Source: a virus. Taken from it: a stretch of 61,777 nt of DNA. Each line of letters starts with the position of its first letter. Position 1 is the stretch's first letter. Below the pieces are notes generated by a model. The model had not been told where the DNA came from, searched no databases, and saw only the letters and a program-made list of their open reading frames with translations. Positions 1-8,573 of this stretch are shown piece after piece. The translations under genes and the position numbers were made by a program. Where the stretch lies: positions 1 to 61,777 of the IMG/VR virus record IMGVR_UViG_3300027779_002131; one strand, given 5' to 3'.

Positions 1-42
1 TTGAGTTAGTATCATTAAGATTATAAGTACAACCATTGTAAT

Positions 43-456
43 TTACTGTAGGCGATCTGCCTTCTTTTTGTCCCAATGTTCTATGGCTTCCTTGATGGAT
101 TCCTCTGCTAACACTGAGCAATGTAATTTAATAGGAGGTAGTTCTAATGCATCAGCAATATCTTTATCTTTAATAAGAGTTGCTTCTTCCATTGTTTTTC
201 CTTTAAGCATTTCTACAAACAGAGTCGAACTTGCAATAGCACTACCGCAACCATATGTTTTAAACTTTACATCTTCGATGACATCTGTATCAGGATTAAT
301 TTTTAGATCTAGTTTCATAACATCACCACATGCTGGAGCGCCAGTCATGCCAGTAGCAACGTTTGGATCAGTAGGATCAAACCTGCCTACGCCGTGAGCT
401 TTAGGATTATTAAGTACTTCCTTAAATCTATTAACTACTTTATCTGAGTATGCCAT
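43..456 (-). CDS. iscU: IscU-type Fe-S cluster scaffold protein
   Basis: IscU is the scaffold on which IscS-derived sulfur and iron are assembled into [2Fe-2S] clusters before transfer to client proteins. The 137-residue product has all the family landmarks: the first cysteine in ACGD, the second in YGCGSAIASS and the third in the LPPIKLHCSVLAEE block. The LPPIK stretch matches the LPPVK motif that binds the HscA chaperone, so the protein could use host HscA/HscB. The length is normal for IscU. It is the last gene visible in a minus-strand operon; its ATG follows directly on the stop codon of the upstream membrane-protein gene, with iscS one gene further up. No hscA, hscB or fdx is visible before the window edge. 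Confidence 0.95.
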   Translation of the reverse strand: MAYSDKVVNRFKEVLNNPKAHGVGRFDPTDPNVATGMTGAPACGDVMKLDLKINPDTDVIEDVKFKTYGCGSAIASSTLFVEMLKGKTMEEATLIKDKDIADALELPPIKLHCSVLAEESIKEAIEHWDKKKADRLQ

Positions 457-786
457 TTATTTTCCCTCTGGTTGGTGTGGAGCATCAACGTGTCCATCTA
501 GCTCGTCTTGAAGTTGATCTACTTCTTTTTGTAAATATTCAATGTTTAAATCTTGAACGGCATCATCTGGCAATGCTCCTAATTCACCCCTAGGCCATTT
601 AACTCTAAATTCTTCATTCATTTCAACAGAATCTTGCATTCTGATAACATCAAGTTCAAGTGTAGATATTTTTGCAGTAAGTGTAAAATATACACCTGCT
701 ATAGACAATATAACAGCAATAATACCTATTAGACTCTTGAGATCTAAGGTAATCGCTGTACCTTCGTTTAAAACTTGCTTATTCAT
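457..786 (-). CDS. Small membrane protein with C-terminal coiled coil
   Basis: This 109-residue protein has one hydrophobic segment at about residues 18-38 (IIAVILSIAGVYF), then a charged, coiled-coil-like tail (YLQKEVDQLQDELDG). Its function is not recognised. It lies between iscS and iscU and abuts iscU. A late octamer GGTAAATA at 792-799 leaves exactly five bases before the ATG, so this gene and iscU may also be transcribed separately as a leaderless late message. It could be a holin-like or envelope protein, or a membrane partner of the Fe-S genes; position alone does not settle this. Confidence 0.7.
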   Translation of the reverse strand: MNKQVLNEGTAITLDLKSLIGIIAVILSIAGVYFTLTAKISTLELDVIRMQDSVEMNEEFRVKWPRGELGALPDDAVQDLNIEYLQKEVDQLQDELDGHVDAPHQPEGK

Positions 787-791
787 AATAC

Positions 792-799
792 TATTTACC
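792..799 (-). promoter_or_regulatory. T4-type late promoter octamer GGTAAATA
   Basis: The octamer stands five bases before the ATG at 786, the same spacing seen at nine other genes in the window. It would start a leaderless transcript covering the membrane protein and iscU. Confidence 0.55.
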
Positions 800-801
800 T
801 T

Positions 802-2073
802 TTAATGGGAATTCCATTGAATAGTACTGAAGTCAACGCCATCTTGATACATGTCCCATAATGGTGATAATTCCCTAAGTTGTTCAATAACATGTACCAT
901 TAAAGCGCCAACCTTATCAACTTCTTCTACTGTTGTATGGTGGCTAAAGCTAAAACGTATGCTACTATGGGCTAGTTCATCTGCTCTGCCTAGTGCTCTA
1001 AGTACATAACTAGGCTCTAAACTAGCACTTGTACATGCACTACCACTGCTTACAGCAACATTATCTAATGCCATAATCAAAGACTCACCCTCAACAAAGT
1101 TAAAACTTATGTTAAGTATGTTTGGTACTTTGTGATCTAGTGAACCATTAATGTATGTTTCCTCAATAGTAGTAAGTTTGTTTAACAATCTATCGTGTAA
1201 ACTTGCTATATATTTGTTACGTTCATCCATTTCAAGTTTAGCATACTTAAATGCTTCGCCCATGCCTACAATTTGATGTGTAGGTAATGTACCTGAACGC
1301 ATACCTCTTTCATGGCCGCCGCCATGCATTTGTCCTCTGATTCTTGCACGTGGCTTACGTCTAACATATAATGCACCAACTCCTTTAGGACCGTATGTTT
1401 TGTGTGCTGATAAACTCATTAAGTGTACAGGAAGCTCTGCTAAGTTAATAGCAATTTTACCTGTTGCTTGAGCGGCATCAACATGGAACATTATTTTCTT
1501 TTCAAAGCATAGTTTACCAATGTTTTCGATATCGTTAACAGTACCCATCTCATTGTTAATAAACATAATACTAACTAATATAGTATCATCTCTAATTTCT
1601 TTAGCGACCATGTCAGCAGTAACAATACCGTTTTCGTTTGGATCTAAGTAAGTTACTTCAAACCCATCTCTTTCTAATTCTCTGCACGGATCTAATACTG
1701 CTTTGTGTTCTATCTTACTTGTAATGATATGTTTACCATTAGTTTCATAAAACTGTGCGGCACCTTTAACAGCAAGGTTGTCGGCTTCTGTTGCACCACT
1801 TGTAAATATAATTTCTTTAGGATCAGCACCAATTAAGTCAGCAACATTTTTCCTTGCTTCTTCTACGGCATCATCTGCTGACCAACCAAAACTGTGACTC
1901 CTACTAGCTGGGTTACCAAACTCACCATCCTCAGACATAAATTTAACCATTGTTTCAACTACACGTTTATCACACGGGGTAGTTGATGCGTAATCCATAT
2001 AAATTCTGTTGGCAGACGGTGTTGCGTGAGTGTCAATCGTTGCTGTTATATCTCTGTGGCTTTTATGATCCAT
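802..2073 (-). CDS. iscS: Cysteine desulfurase, IscS type
   Basis: This PLP-dependent enzyme takes sulfur from cysteine and hands it as persulfide to IscU. The PLP lysine is seen in [10 protein letters not shown] near residue 224, and the catalytic cysteine in [14 protein letters not shown] near residue 344. The C-terminus ([12 protein letters not shown], then IQW) is close to the IscS tail that docks IscU, so this is IscS rather than SufS or NifS. At 423 residues it is about 18 longer than typical IscS because of an N-terminal extension before the conserved YMDYASTTP block. The ATG overlaps the stop of the bacterioferritin-like gene (TAATG), which suggests coupled translation. With iscU downstream it forms a phage-borne core of Fe-S assembly. 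Confidence 0.95.
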   Translation of the reverse strand: MDHKSHRDITATIDTHATPSANRIYMDYASTTPCDKRVVETMVKFMSEDGEFGNPASRSHSFGWSADDAVEEARKNVADLIGADPKEIIFTSGATEADNLAVKGAAQFYETNGKHIITSKIEHKAVLDPCRELERDGFEVTYLDPNENGIVTADMVAKEIRDDTILVSIMFINNEMGTVNDIENIGKLCFEKKIMFHVDAAQATGKIAINLAELPVHLMSLSAHKTYGPKGVGALYVRRKPRARIRGQMHGGGHERGMRSGTLPTHQIVGMGEAFKYAKLEMDERNKYIASLHDRLLNKLTTIEETYINGSLDHKVPNILNISFNFVEGESLIMALDNVAVSSGSACTSASLEPSYVLRALGRADELAHSSIRFSFSHHTTVEEVDKVGALMVHVIEQLRELSPLWDMYQDGVDFSTIQWNSH

Positions 2074-2513
2074 TATGCAAAATCCTTTAACATTTTTTTA
2101 ATTTCTAGTGCGTGTTGTTCTTCTTGTCCAATCTGTCCTCTAGCATACTCTTCTAAGTAAACACTTGAGTCGTGTACTTCTTCTAATAGTAGTTTGTACA
2201 AACTAACTGCATGTAGTTCGTGTTCTAAACTTTCTTGTAGTATTGCTATTATACGATGATCATGTGTTTCGTTAATCTTTGCTATTACTTGACTAGGGTG
2301 TCCATCTAAGCCTGTAATAAGTTCGCCAGCCTGTAAGGCGTGAGCTAAACTCTCATTTGCTTGTTCTTGTAGAAATGCAACGATAGGAAGTCTGTAAGGT
2401 CCTGTAACCATAAGTGAACTGTGAGCATACCTAACAACTCCTGCCATCTCAAATTCCACAATATCATTAAGTATTTTGCATACTGTATTAGTTCTCAATT
2501 CCCTCATTTCCAT
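2073..2513 (-). CDS. bfr: Bacterioferritin-like diiron ferritin
   Basis: The 146-residue four-helix protein has ferritin-type iron ligands: a glutamate in FEMAGVVRY, the pair in [10 protein letters not shown], a glutamate in SLEHELHA, and the [10 protein letters not shown] motif in the last helix. These match the diiron centre of bacterioferritins, in particular the subfamily with an ESxxHA motif. The expected role is to oxidise and store Fe(II). The haem-binding methionine of classical Bfr is not obvious, so haem binding is uncertain. Its ATG is adjacent to the stop of the upstream fusion gene and its own stop overlaps iscS, so iron storage and Fe-S assembly are co-transcribed. Confidence 0.85.
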   Translation of the reverse strand: MEMRELRTNTVCKILNDIVEFEMAGVVRYAHSSLMVTGPYRLPIVAFLQEQANESLAHALQAGELITGLDGHPSQVIAKINETHDHRIIAILQESLEHELHAVSLYKLLLEEVHDSSVYLEEYARGQIGQEEQHALEIKKMLKDFA

Positions 2514-3290
2514 TTATTCTCCGTCATAGTATTCGAGCCGTTCTATATCATCTTCTGATGTTTCTTCACCGTACTGTATCTCTATAATATGACATGGGTC
2601 CTCGCCCTTATTAACTATCTGATGCCATTCGTTAGCTCTAACAGTAAACACATCATCTGTGCTTAATAAGTGATAAACATTCTCATCACTATTACCTGTA
2701 CTATGTTTAACAAAACATGCACCTTTGCTTACAAACCAAATTTCACTACGTTTAAAGTGTCTTTGGTAACTTATACCTTTCCCTGGTTCAATTATAAGCT
2801 CTTTAACACGAACTACATCGTCTTGAAACAAGTCGCTAAACTCACCCCATACTCTGCGTTCGGTAGGATACTGCCATTCCTTGAGTATCCAACTACTGCT
2901 GTTAGCTTTATGTTCTCCGCCAACACCAAATACAAAATCTATCCCTTCAACAACCATTTCTGGAATGTTGTCTTTTGTACGGTCTCCACCATTACAAAAG
3001 ATTATTTCATTGCCTGGACTACTGTATGCCTTTTTAGCTTGTTCTAGTGCTACAATGCAACTTCCATCACTATCATCAAATGCCCAAACATTATCTACCA
3101 TGTCTAGTCTATCAATGATACATGATCTTTCTTCAAAAGACATAAAGGGCCTGCCTTTCTTTTTTATTAACCATTTATCGCTGTTCAATGCAACAACTAG
3201 TTTATCTCCTAGTCGAGCCGCTGATTCTAAATATGCAATATGACCAGAGTGTAGAGGGTCAAATCCACCACTGACAATAATGACTTTCAT
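2514..3290 (-). CDS. Cytidylyltransferase-like / cupin fusion protein
   Basis: This is a two-domain protein of 258 residues. Residues 1-135 are a nucleotidyltransferase of the cytidylyltransferase superfamily, with the nucleotide-binding motif GGFDPLHSGH at the N-terminus, as in TagD and the HldE C-terminal domain. Residues 145-258 form a cupin like the mannose-6-phosphate isomerase domain of ManC (ISYQRHFKRSEIWFV and later ANEWHQIVN). The likely substrate is a phosphosugar or polyol phosphate, but which one cannot be read. The gene sits between bS21 and bacterioferritin with a gap of a few bases on one side and none on the other. I do not know this domain order as a standard bacterial fusion. 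Confidence 0.75.
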   Translation of the reverse strand: MKVIIVSGGFDPLHSGHIAYLESAARLGDKLVVALNSDKWLIKKKGRPFMSFEERSCIIDRLDMVDNVWAFDDSDGSCIVALEQAKKAYSSPGNEIIFCNGGDRTKDNIPEMVVEGIDFVFGVGGEHKANSSSWILKEWQYPTERRVWGEFSDLFQDDVVRVKELIIEPGKGISYQRHFKRSEIWFVSKGACFVKHSTGNSDENVYHLLSTDDVFTVRANEWHQIVNKGEDPCHIIEIQYGEETSEDDIERLEYYDGE

Positions 3291-3295
3291 CTAGG

Positions 3296-3724
3296 CTAGT
3301 ATAAACCATTTGTTCTTAAATGTCTAGCAACTGCAGACTTCTGGTTTTCATACTTCCTTCGTTTCTTTTTCGATTTTAAATAACCAAATCCTGATATGGA
3401 TTGTAAAGGTACTTCACCAGAGAATATTTTCTTATTTTCTTCTCGTTGGGTTCTCTTTATAGCGGCATCTTTTTGACGCTTACGTTTTTGTGCAGGCTTC
3501 TCATAAAATTCACGCTTTGCTAACTCTTTCTGTCTATCAGCATTTTCTAAAATCTTTTTAAGTTTTCTTAATGCACCGTTAACATCACCATTTCTAACTT
3601 CAACAGTTGCACCTTTAAATTTATCTAAAAATGCTTCTTCTTTCCTGGCAAAAGGTTTTTTATTATTAAACGACTTTTTAAAGTTGTTTCCTGTGTTCTT
3701 TCCCCAATTGTTATTCTTGTTCAT
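3296..3724 (-). CDS. rpsU: Ribosomal protein bS21 homologue, extended
   Basis: bS21 sits on the 30S platform near the anti-Shine-Dalgarno region and helps initiation. The core at about residues 35-92 follows the family pattern: VEVRNGDVNGALRKLKKILE, then the hallmark REFYEKPAQKRKRQKDAAIKR. The product is 142 residues, about twice a bacterial bS21, with an Asn/Lys-rich N-terminal arm of about 30 residues and a basic C-terminal tail of about 50 (SKKKRRKYENQ). bS21 genes are known from several marine phages, including pelagiphages, so this is precedented. The gene overlaps the 3' end of clpX by 14 bases and is in the iron/Fe-S operon. Confidence 0.9.
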   Translation of the reverse strand: MNKNNNWGKNTGNNFKKSFNNKKPFARKEEAFLDKFKGATVEVRNGDVNGALRKLKKILENADRQKELAKREFYEKPAQKRKRQKDAAIKRTQREENKKIFSGEVPLQSISGFGYLKSKKKRRKYENQKSAVARHLRTNGLY

Positions 3725-4988
3725 TTAGGCCTCTATATATTCTATAGTTGTTATCAATCTCTGTTTGTCCGTTCTCATAATGTAGAATCGGAAAATTATT
3801 CGGTTCTACTGGATATTTATGAAATTGGATCTGTGTTACACCACTTTTCCTGAGTGCTGGTGCTCTAAACATGGTACTTAATAGGGTATTTTCTATTAAT
3901 GCTTTAAGTCCTCTAGCACCTAAGTCTGTCTTACTTGATATCCTTGCTATCTCATTTAAATACTCTGGTTCTATTAATAATTCAATATCGTCCATGTGCA
4001 ATAGCTCTTTATACTGCTCTACTAAGTTGTTTTCTACATCATCGAGAATTAATCTAAGTTCTGCTTCGCCTAATTTATCTAGTACTGCAATAACAGGCAC
4101 TCTACCTACTAGTTCTGGAATTAACCCATAATGTACAATATCTTGAGGAGTTGTTCTTCTAAGTATGTGGTTTCGGTCTGCTGTCGATATTAATTTAGAA
4201 CCAAATCCTATTTGTGTTTTCTTTGTTATATTCTTTGCAACAATTTTATCTAACCCTACAAATGCTCCGCCTAATATAAACAGCACATTAGCAGTATCAA
4301 ATTCAATATGTTCGTCACTATATTTAGCCGAGCCTGCTTTGCTGGATTTAATCTTCACTACAGTACCTTCTATTAGTCTTAATAGGGCCTGTTGCACTCC
4401 TTCTCCACTTACGTCGCGTGTAGAGGTGTTAGATTCGCCCTTACGGGCCTTCTTGTCAATTTCGTCTATGTATATAACACCCTTTTGTGCTGTTTCTATA
4501 TCCCAGTCAGCAATGCTCAACAGACGCTCTAAGACGCTCTCTACGTCTTCTCCAACGTATCCTGCTTCTGTTAGTGTAGTTGCATCAGCAATAGCAAATG
4601 GCACGCCTAATTTTTTTGCAAGAGTTTTAGCAAATAGTGTTTTACCTGTGCCAGTTGGACCAACTAGCAATACATTGGTTTTATCTATGTGGATAGCTGA
4701 TCCACCTAGTATTCGTTTATAGTGATTGTATGCACTGACTGCCAATAACTCTTTTGTATCAGAATGCCCTATTATGTGAAGATCTAAGAAATCTTTAATT
4801 TCTTGTGGACCTGGTAAATCGTCAAACGAAAGGGAAGTATCGGTAGCCGATAAAGTATTAACAACAATATCATAACTCAGCACTATACATTCATTACAAA
4901 TATATACAGATGGTCCAGCAATTAGTTTATCAACGTTGTCTCGGTTTTTCCCACAAAAACTACATTGTAGGTTTTTATTTTCTGCCAT
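3711..4988 (-). CDS. clpX: ClpX-type AAA+ unfoldase
   Basis: ClpX unfolds proteins and feeds them to ClpP. All diagnostic elements are visible in 425 residues: an N-terminal four-cysteine zinc domain (CSFCGKN, then ICNEC), Walker A GPTGTGKT near 113, the pore loop AGYVGED near 145, Walker B IYIDEID, and sensor-2 GARGLKAL. The ClpP-docking loop is kept as TQIGFGSK near 260, so the protein should dock on host ClpP; no clpP gene is in the window. It may redirect host proteolysis or act in virion maturation. A late octamer at 5026-5033 lies 38 bases upstream and an AAGGTG sequence precedes the ATG. Confidence 0.95.
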   Translation of the reverse strand: MAENKNLQCSFCGKNRDNVDKLIAGPSVYICNECIVLSYDIVVNTLSATDTSLSFDDLPGPQEIKDFLDLHIIGHSDTKELLAVSAYNHYKRILGGSAIHIDKTNVLLVGPTGTGKTLFAKTLAKKLGVPFAIADATTLTEAGYVGEDVESVLERLLSIADWDIETAQKGVIYIDEIDKKARKGESNTSTRDVSGEGVQQALLRLIEGTVVKIKSSKAGSAKYSDEHIEFDTANVLFILGGAFVGLDKIVAKNITKKTQIGFGSKLISTADRNHILRRTTPQDIVHYGLIPELVGRVPVIAVLDKLGEAELRLILDDVENNLVEQYKELLHMDDIELLIEPEYLNEIARISSKTDLGARGLKALIENTLLSTMFRAPALRKSGVTQIQFHKYPVEPNNFPILHYENGQTEIDNNYRIYRGLNEQE

Positions 4989-5025
4989 ATAATATACGCA
5001 CCTTGTATTTTTTGCTCATGTCTAT

Positions 5026-5033
5026 TATTTACC
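5026..5033 (-). promoter_or_regulatory. Late promoter octamer GGTAAATA upstream of clpX
   Basis: It overlaps the 3' end of the coiled-coil gene and leaves a leader of about 30 bases before clpX. A 14-codon reading frame begins at an ATG at 5019 and ends inside the clpX start region in another frame; it could be a leader peptide or chance. Confidence 0.45.
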
Positions 5034-5763
5034 TTCGCTTACCAGTGTACTTTTTGTTTGTCGGTGACGGTTCATCATTGGTTGGTAGTGGCATTGCCCA
5101 AAAGCCTATTTTTTTTCTAACTTCGTCTTCGGACGCTTTATTTAGCATGTTGAAGATTTGTTTCTCAGTTAAATCTTCTTTGTTCCATTCGCTTTGGGAT
5201 AACAGTCTTGATGCTTCGTGTAAATCTTTTGACGATTCTTTTTCAATAACTTCTGGCGGCCTTTCTACAAACTCAGTTACCGGTACTTCGACTATCTTTT
5301 CTATAATTCTTTCGGGTCCGGGGACTTCGACAATTCGCTCTGGCCCAGGGACTTGGACTTCTTTAGTAACCACGACTTCCTTCTCAATCTCGATCGGTTT
5401 CTCAACAATTTTTTCGACGACCTTTTCAATTTCAACCTCCTTAGTAACTATTATTTCTTTAATAACTTCAACTGGGATCTCAACCTCTACTTCTACTATC
5501 TTCTCAACTTTAACTTCTACTATTTTCTCAACCTCTACTATCTTCTCAACTTCAACCTCTACTATTATTTCTTTAGGTTTTTGCTGTAGAAGCCAATAAG
5601 TTGCGTCCAAGTCTTCTTTTAAAGTTACAATGTTCTTATTAAGTTTTATCTTTTCTTTTTTCCACTGCTCTATTTCGGCAAGTTTATCAACAAGCGTTTC
5701 CATTGTGCTTTGATATTTTGCATATAGTTCGTCGAACTTTTCTTTAACTTCTTGTTCGTTCAT
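5029..5763 (-). CDS. Coiled-coil protein with V-E-V-E-K repeats
   Basis: The 244-residue protein has an N-terminal coiled coil (about 1-65), a middle built from repeated short valine/glutamate/lysine units such as VEVEKIVEV and PGPERIVEVP (about 70-175), and a basic C-terminus (SPTNKKYTGKRR). Such repeats usually form long extended or coiled structures. Function is unknown. It overlaps the upstream membrane protein by 20 bases, and that protein ends in the same kind of repeat, so the two probably interact. Confidence 0.75.
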   Translation of the reverse strand: MNEQEVKEKFDELYAKYQSTMETLVDKLAEIEQWKKEKIKLNKNIVTLKEDLDATYWLLQQKPKEIIVEVEVEKIVEVEKIVEVKVEKIVEVEVEIPVEVIKEIIVTKEVEIEKVVEKIVEKPIEIEKEVVVTKEVQVPGPERIVEVPGPERIIEKIVEVPVTEFVERPPEVIEKESSKDLHEASRLLSQSEWNKEDLTEKQIFNMLNKASEDEVRKKIGFWAMPLPTNDEPSPTNKKYTGKRR

Positions 5764-7234
5764 CGTCTAATTTTTTCTTAAGTTTTTTTTCAAGGACTTT
5801 AATTGCTCTAGGTGTTTTTATTGCATCCATGTTAATTTCTTTTTCTATCTCGACTGGTACTTCCTTTACTACTTCAACTTCTTTAATTACTTCTACTGTT
5901 TTAGGCTTTTTTGCTAGTTGCTTTTCTAAATCAGTTATTCTTTTTTTTTGATTTTTGTCGTCAGGGGTGGCAATAGATGTTGCCATCTGTTTATAAGTAT
6001 CTATTATGTCGTCTTCGGAAGGATTAATTATTTCATCAACAAAATGTGGCTTCGGACCTGTGTCTTCTAGATTAATACCAAATCTTAGGAGTGTTTGGTT
6101 GGCGGCTATAAGTAGCATGATTGCTAATGGATCAAATACAACAACAAGCAATATAATAAATAATCTAATTGCTTGATCTAATACTTGTTCATCACTTGCA
6201 CCGTATACAAGTTCAGCAACATATTTAATAGGACCTATTTCTTTTTCTAAATCCCTTACAACTTGTTGGGCTACAAATCTTTCGTCTTTAATTACAACTA
6301 TACCATCATAAATTGTATCAATTTCTGTGTTGTAATCATCTATCTTTAGTATAGCGTCATCCTGGTTTGCACTACTGCTATCACGCAGTTTGTTAATTTC
6401 TTCGTTTGCATCGTCTATAGTAGTCTGTGCTTGAGCCCTATACCTATTTATGTTTGTTTGTTGCGAGTTTATATCAGTTTGGGAAAGTAAACGTAAACTA
6501 TTTTTCTCGTCTGCAATAGCATCACGTTCTGCTTTTTGTTCTTGCCTTACTTCGTTTGCTTTAGCAACATTGTCTACTACTTCTATTTCGGCACTTCTAA
6601 ATAATCCGCCTGCGTCTGTTTCTGTTGTAGTAGTGCCTTGATCGGCATAACTGTTTACAATGCTGTCCAACGGTATTAGTTTATCATCTTGTGATTTGAG
6701 GTCAATGACTAGTTGATCTCTGATGCTTCGGATTTGTACTTGAGCGTAATCAATATCGCCTTGTACTCTTTCCCATGCACCGTCTCTAATTAGTATTTGC
6801 TGTTGTATGCTTGAGCTAACGTCTAAGCCACCGCCAGTTTGTAAACTAGCAATACGGTCTTCAAGTATACCTATTTTATTTTCTTCTCTTAACACTTGAC
6901 TGTCTAGTCTTTCTACAATAGCAAATGCATCTGAACTGCTACCTGATACTTCTTGGTGTGCTTTACTTAGATAACCAAATATTCCTATGCTGGTTATAAG
7001 CATTAAAAAAATCACAGCAATGCTCAAGTAAGTTTTTACCAGTATAGAAGTTTCTTTCCAGTATCTGTATAACCAACTAACAGTTACAAGTTTGCCTACT
7101 TCAAGTGTTCCTGCCATTATAGCAATAGATAACGCCGCTCCTTGAAAGAACGTCATAAGGCCCACTATACTAAACCATGCGGCAACACCTGCAATGGCTA
7201 AAGCGGTAAACAATGTTAATAGTCCGAATAGCAT
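5744..7234 (-). CDS. Multi-spanning membrane protein with long coiled coil
   Basis: Hydrophobic segments lie near the N-terminus (three or four within the first 110 residues, e.g. AVIFLMLITSIGIFG) and one near residues 365-385 (LFIILLVVVFDPLAIML). Between them is a long Glu/Gln/Asp-rich coiled coil. The C-terminus carries VEVIKEVEVVKEV-type repeats like those of the next gene. Function is unknown; a virion or envelope-remodelling role is possible. Two ATGs lie upstream in frame (7240 and 7264). I prefer 7234 because the late octamer GATAAATA at 7240-7247 then gives the recurrent five-base spacing and rules out the earlier starts. Confidence 0.75.
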   Translation of the reverse strand: MLFGLLTLFTALAIAGVAAWFSIVGLMTFFQGAALSIAIMAGTLEVGKLVTVSWLYRYWKETSILVKTYLSIAVIFLMLITSIGIFGYLSKAHQEVSGSSSDAFAIVERLDSQVLREENKIGILEDRIASLQTGGGLDVSSSIQQQILIRDGAWERVQGDIDYAQVQIRSIRDQLVIDLKSQDDKLIPLDSIVNSYADQGTTTTETDAGGLFRSAEIEVVDNVAKANEVRQEQKAERDAIADEKNSLRLLSQTDINSQQTNINRYRAQAQTTIDDANEEINKLRDSSSANQDDAILKIDDYNTEIDTIYDGIVVIKDERFVAQQVVRDLEKEIGPIKYVAELVYGASDEQVLDQAIRLFIILLVVVFDPLAIMLLIAANQTLLRFGINLEDTGPKPHFVDEIINPSEDDIIDTYKQMATSIATPDDKNQKKRITDLEKQLAKKPKTVEVIKEVEVVKEVPVEIEKEINMDAIKTPRAIKVLEKKLKKKLDDERTRS

Positions 7235-7239
7235 ATACA

Positions 7240-7247
7240 TATTTATC
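7240..7247 (-). promoter_or_regulatory. Late promoter GATAAATA, leaderless spacing
   Basis: The octamer is followed by TGTAT and then the ATG at 7234. It heads the membrane/coiled-coil, ClpX, bS21 and Fe-S operon. Confidence 0.65.
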
Positions 7248-7289
7248 GTTTCTTGTAGCCACAAGTCGTTAGAAATAGGATGGGCATCC

Positions 7290-7297
7290 TATAAATA
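7290..7297 (+). promoter_or_regulatory. Late promoter TATAAATA, leaderless spacing
   Basis: Perfect T4 late octamer, five bases before the ATG at 7303. With the minus octamer at 7240-7247 it forms a divergent late promoter pair about 50 bases apart. Confidence 0.7.
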
Positions 7298-7302
7298 TGG
7301 GT

Positions 7303-8478
7303 ATGATATACTTAGAAAAGATTTCTACAGAAAGGTCACAAACATACAGCAAACTAAAATATTCATTTAGCGATGCAATGGATCACCCTGGATTAATAGG
7401 TATTTTTTATAATAATCCAGAGTTCGGTGATGAGATTAAAAAACAATGTGATGAAGCAGGCATCGGTTTTGGAAAAATGTTTGGTGCAGATGGTGTAACC
7501 ATTGATGCATTATCAACACTGATGGTAAAAGATTTGTCAAACTATTGGTTTGAGATAAATGCTTATGACTTTATGCAATTAGAATTAAAGCAACGTGAAA
7601 ATTTAATTGACACTTATAATATTATTGTCTATGATTATATCGATGGCGGTTACCATGTAGAGTTATACTTGCCTCTGCATTATTTAAATGACAAAAGGAT
7701 ACTAAACGCCAGTGGTGCATTTGATAAATTTGGAAACGACACATTATGTATACCAGTATTCCCACTTATAACTTATAGTGAAACTGTGAGAACAGGAAAT
7801 GTTGTACCTGAGAGTGTAATAGATTTACCTAAAGACAAACGTTGTTTCTTCCCCAACCATAAACCTAGACCAGGCAGACTGCAAACACTAGCAAGACTGG
7901 CTGAGTTAGATCTACTAGATGAACATTGTGATTGGAGTTTAACAGTAAACTTTGATGAGGACGGACAACTTGGCGATTACTTTAAAAGTCCTAACGTAGG
8001 ACTAGGTAGATATGGACATTCACTTGAACAATCAGAGTCTGTTAAAGACTTTGTAAAGAAATACAAATCAGCTTTACCTAAAGTTCTACCAAACAGCACA
8101 ATAGAATTATTTAAAGATTGTATACCTTTAAACAAACGTTACGCTGGAAAGTACACATGGAAGTTTGCATGTGAAACATATCCGCATATCAAGTTTAACA
8201 CAGAAAAAACTTTTAAAGGAATGATGGCTGGTATACCTGTTTTAACTATTGGTCCTAAGAATTTAAACAAAGGATTAGTTGACGCAGGCTATATAATGGA
8301 ATACACAGAGCTTTACGATCACTTAGAATTTGGTGATGAACGCATTGAAGCAGTAATTGATATTATGGTTTCGAAACAACCTAATATAGAAGCAGTAAGA
8401 CACAATTATAAGTTATCACATGATGTAAAATTCTTAGCAAGTCTCATAGTAAACCCTCTCAAGGAAAAACTGACATAA
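7303..8478 (+). CDS. Glycosyltransferase-like protein
   Basis: The 391-residue product has, near residues 285-325, the block CETYPHIKFNTEKTFKGMM followed by AGIPVLTIGPKNL. This resembles the nucleotide-sugar-binding 'TEKTFK' region of GT-B type glycosyltransferases, including phage ones related to fucosyltransferases. The N-terminal half is not recognised. Substrate is unknown. The first ATG in frame (7297) overlaps the late promoter, so 7303 is chosen. The gene is alone on the plus strand here and ends 2 bases before the terminator stem. Confidence 0.6.
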   Translation: MIYLEKISTERSQTYSKLKYSFSDAMDHPGLIGIFYNNPEFGDEIKKQCDEAGIGFGKMFGADGVTIDALSTLMVKDLSNYWFEINAYDFMQLELKQRENLIDTYNIIVYDYIDGGYHVELYLPLHYLNDKRILNASGAFDKFGNDTLCIPVFPLITYSETVRTGNVVPESVIDLPKDKRCFFPNHKPRPGRLQTLARLAELDLLDEHCDWSLTVNFDEDGQLGDYFKSPNVGLGRYGHSLEQSESVKDFVKKYKSALPKVLPNSTIELFKDCIPLNKRYAGKYTWKFACETYPHIKFNTEKTFKGMMAGIPVLTIGPKNLNKGLVDAGYIMEYTELYDHLEFGDERIEAVIDIMVSKQPNIEAVRHNYKLSHDVKFLASLIVNPLKEKLT

Positions 8479-8509
8479 AAAAGCCCTACTCGTCAGTAAG
8501 GCTTTCTTC
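8477..8509. terminator. Two-way intrinsic terminator
   Basis: AAAGCC(C)TACT pairs with AGTA(A)GGCTTT around the loop CGTC, giving ten base pairs with one mismatch. Read on the minus strand it ends in a run of six U and would stop the tRNA-cluster transcript. Read on the plus strand it is followed by UUUCUU and would stop the glycosyltransferase transcript. Confidence 0.85.
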
Positions 8510-8573
8510 ATTCAACACTTGTTATTTTCTCATTGTTTTTCTCTCTTTAGTATGACAGCATTCATTCGTCAAC

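Noticed and set aside
5353-5599. Plus-strand frames rich in Phe, Tyr, Asn, Ser and Thr
   Set aside because: They are the antisense of the VEVEK repeat gene and follow from its codon pattern.
7608-7625. TTGACA with TATAAT nearby on the plus strand
   Set aside because: Only a few bases lie between the two boxes and they are inside the glycosyltransferase gene; not a promoter.
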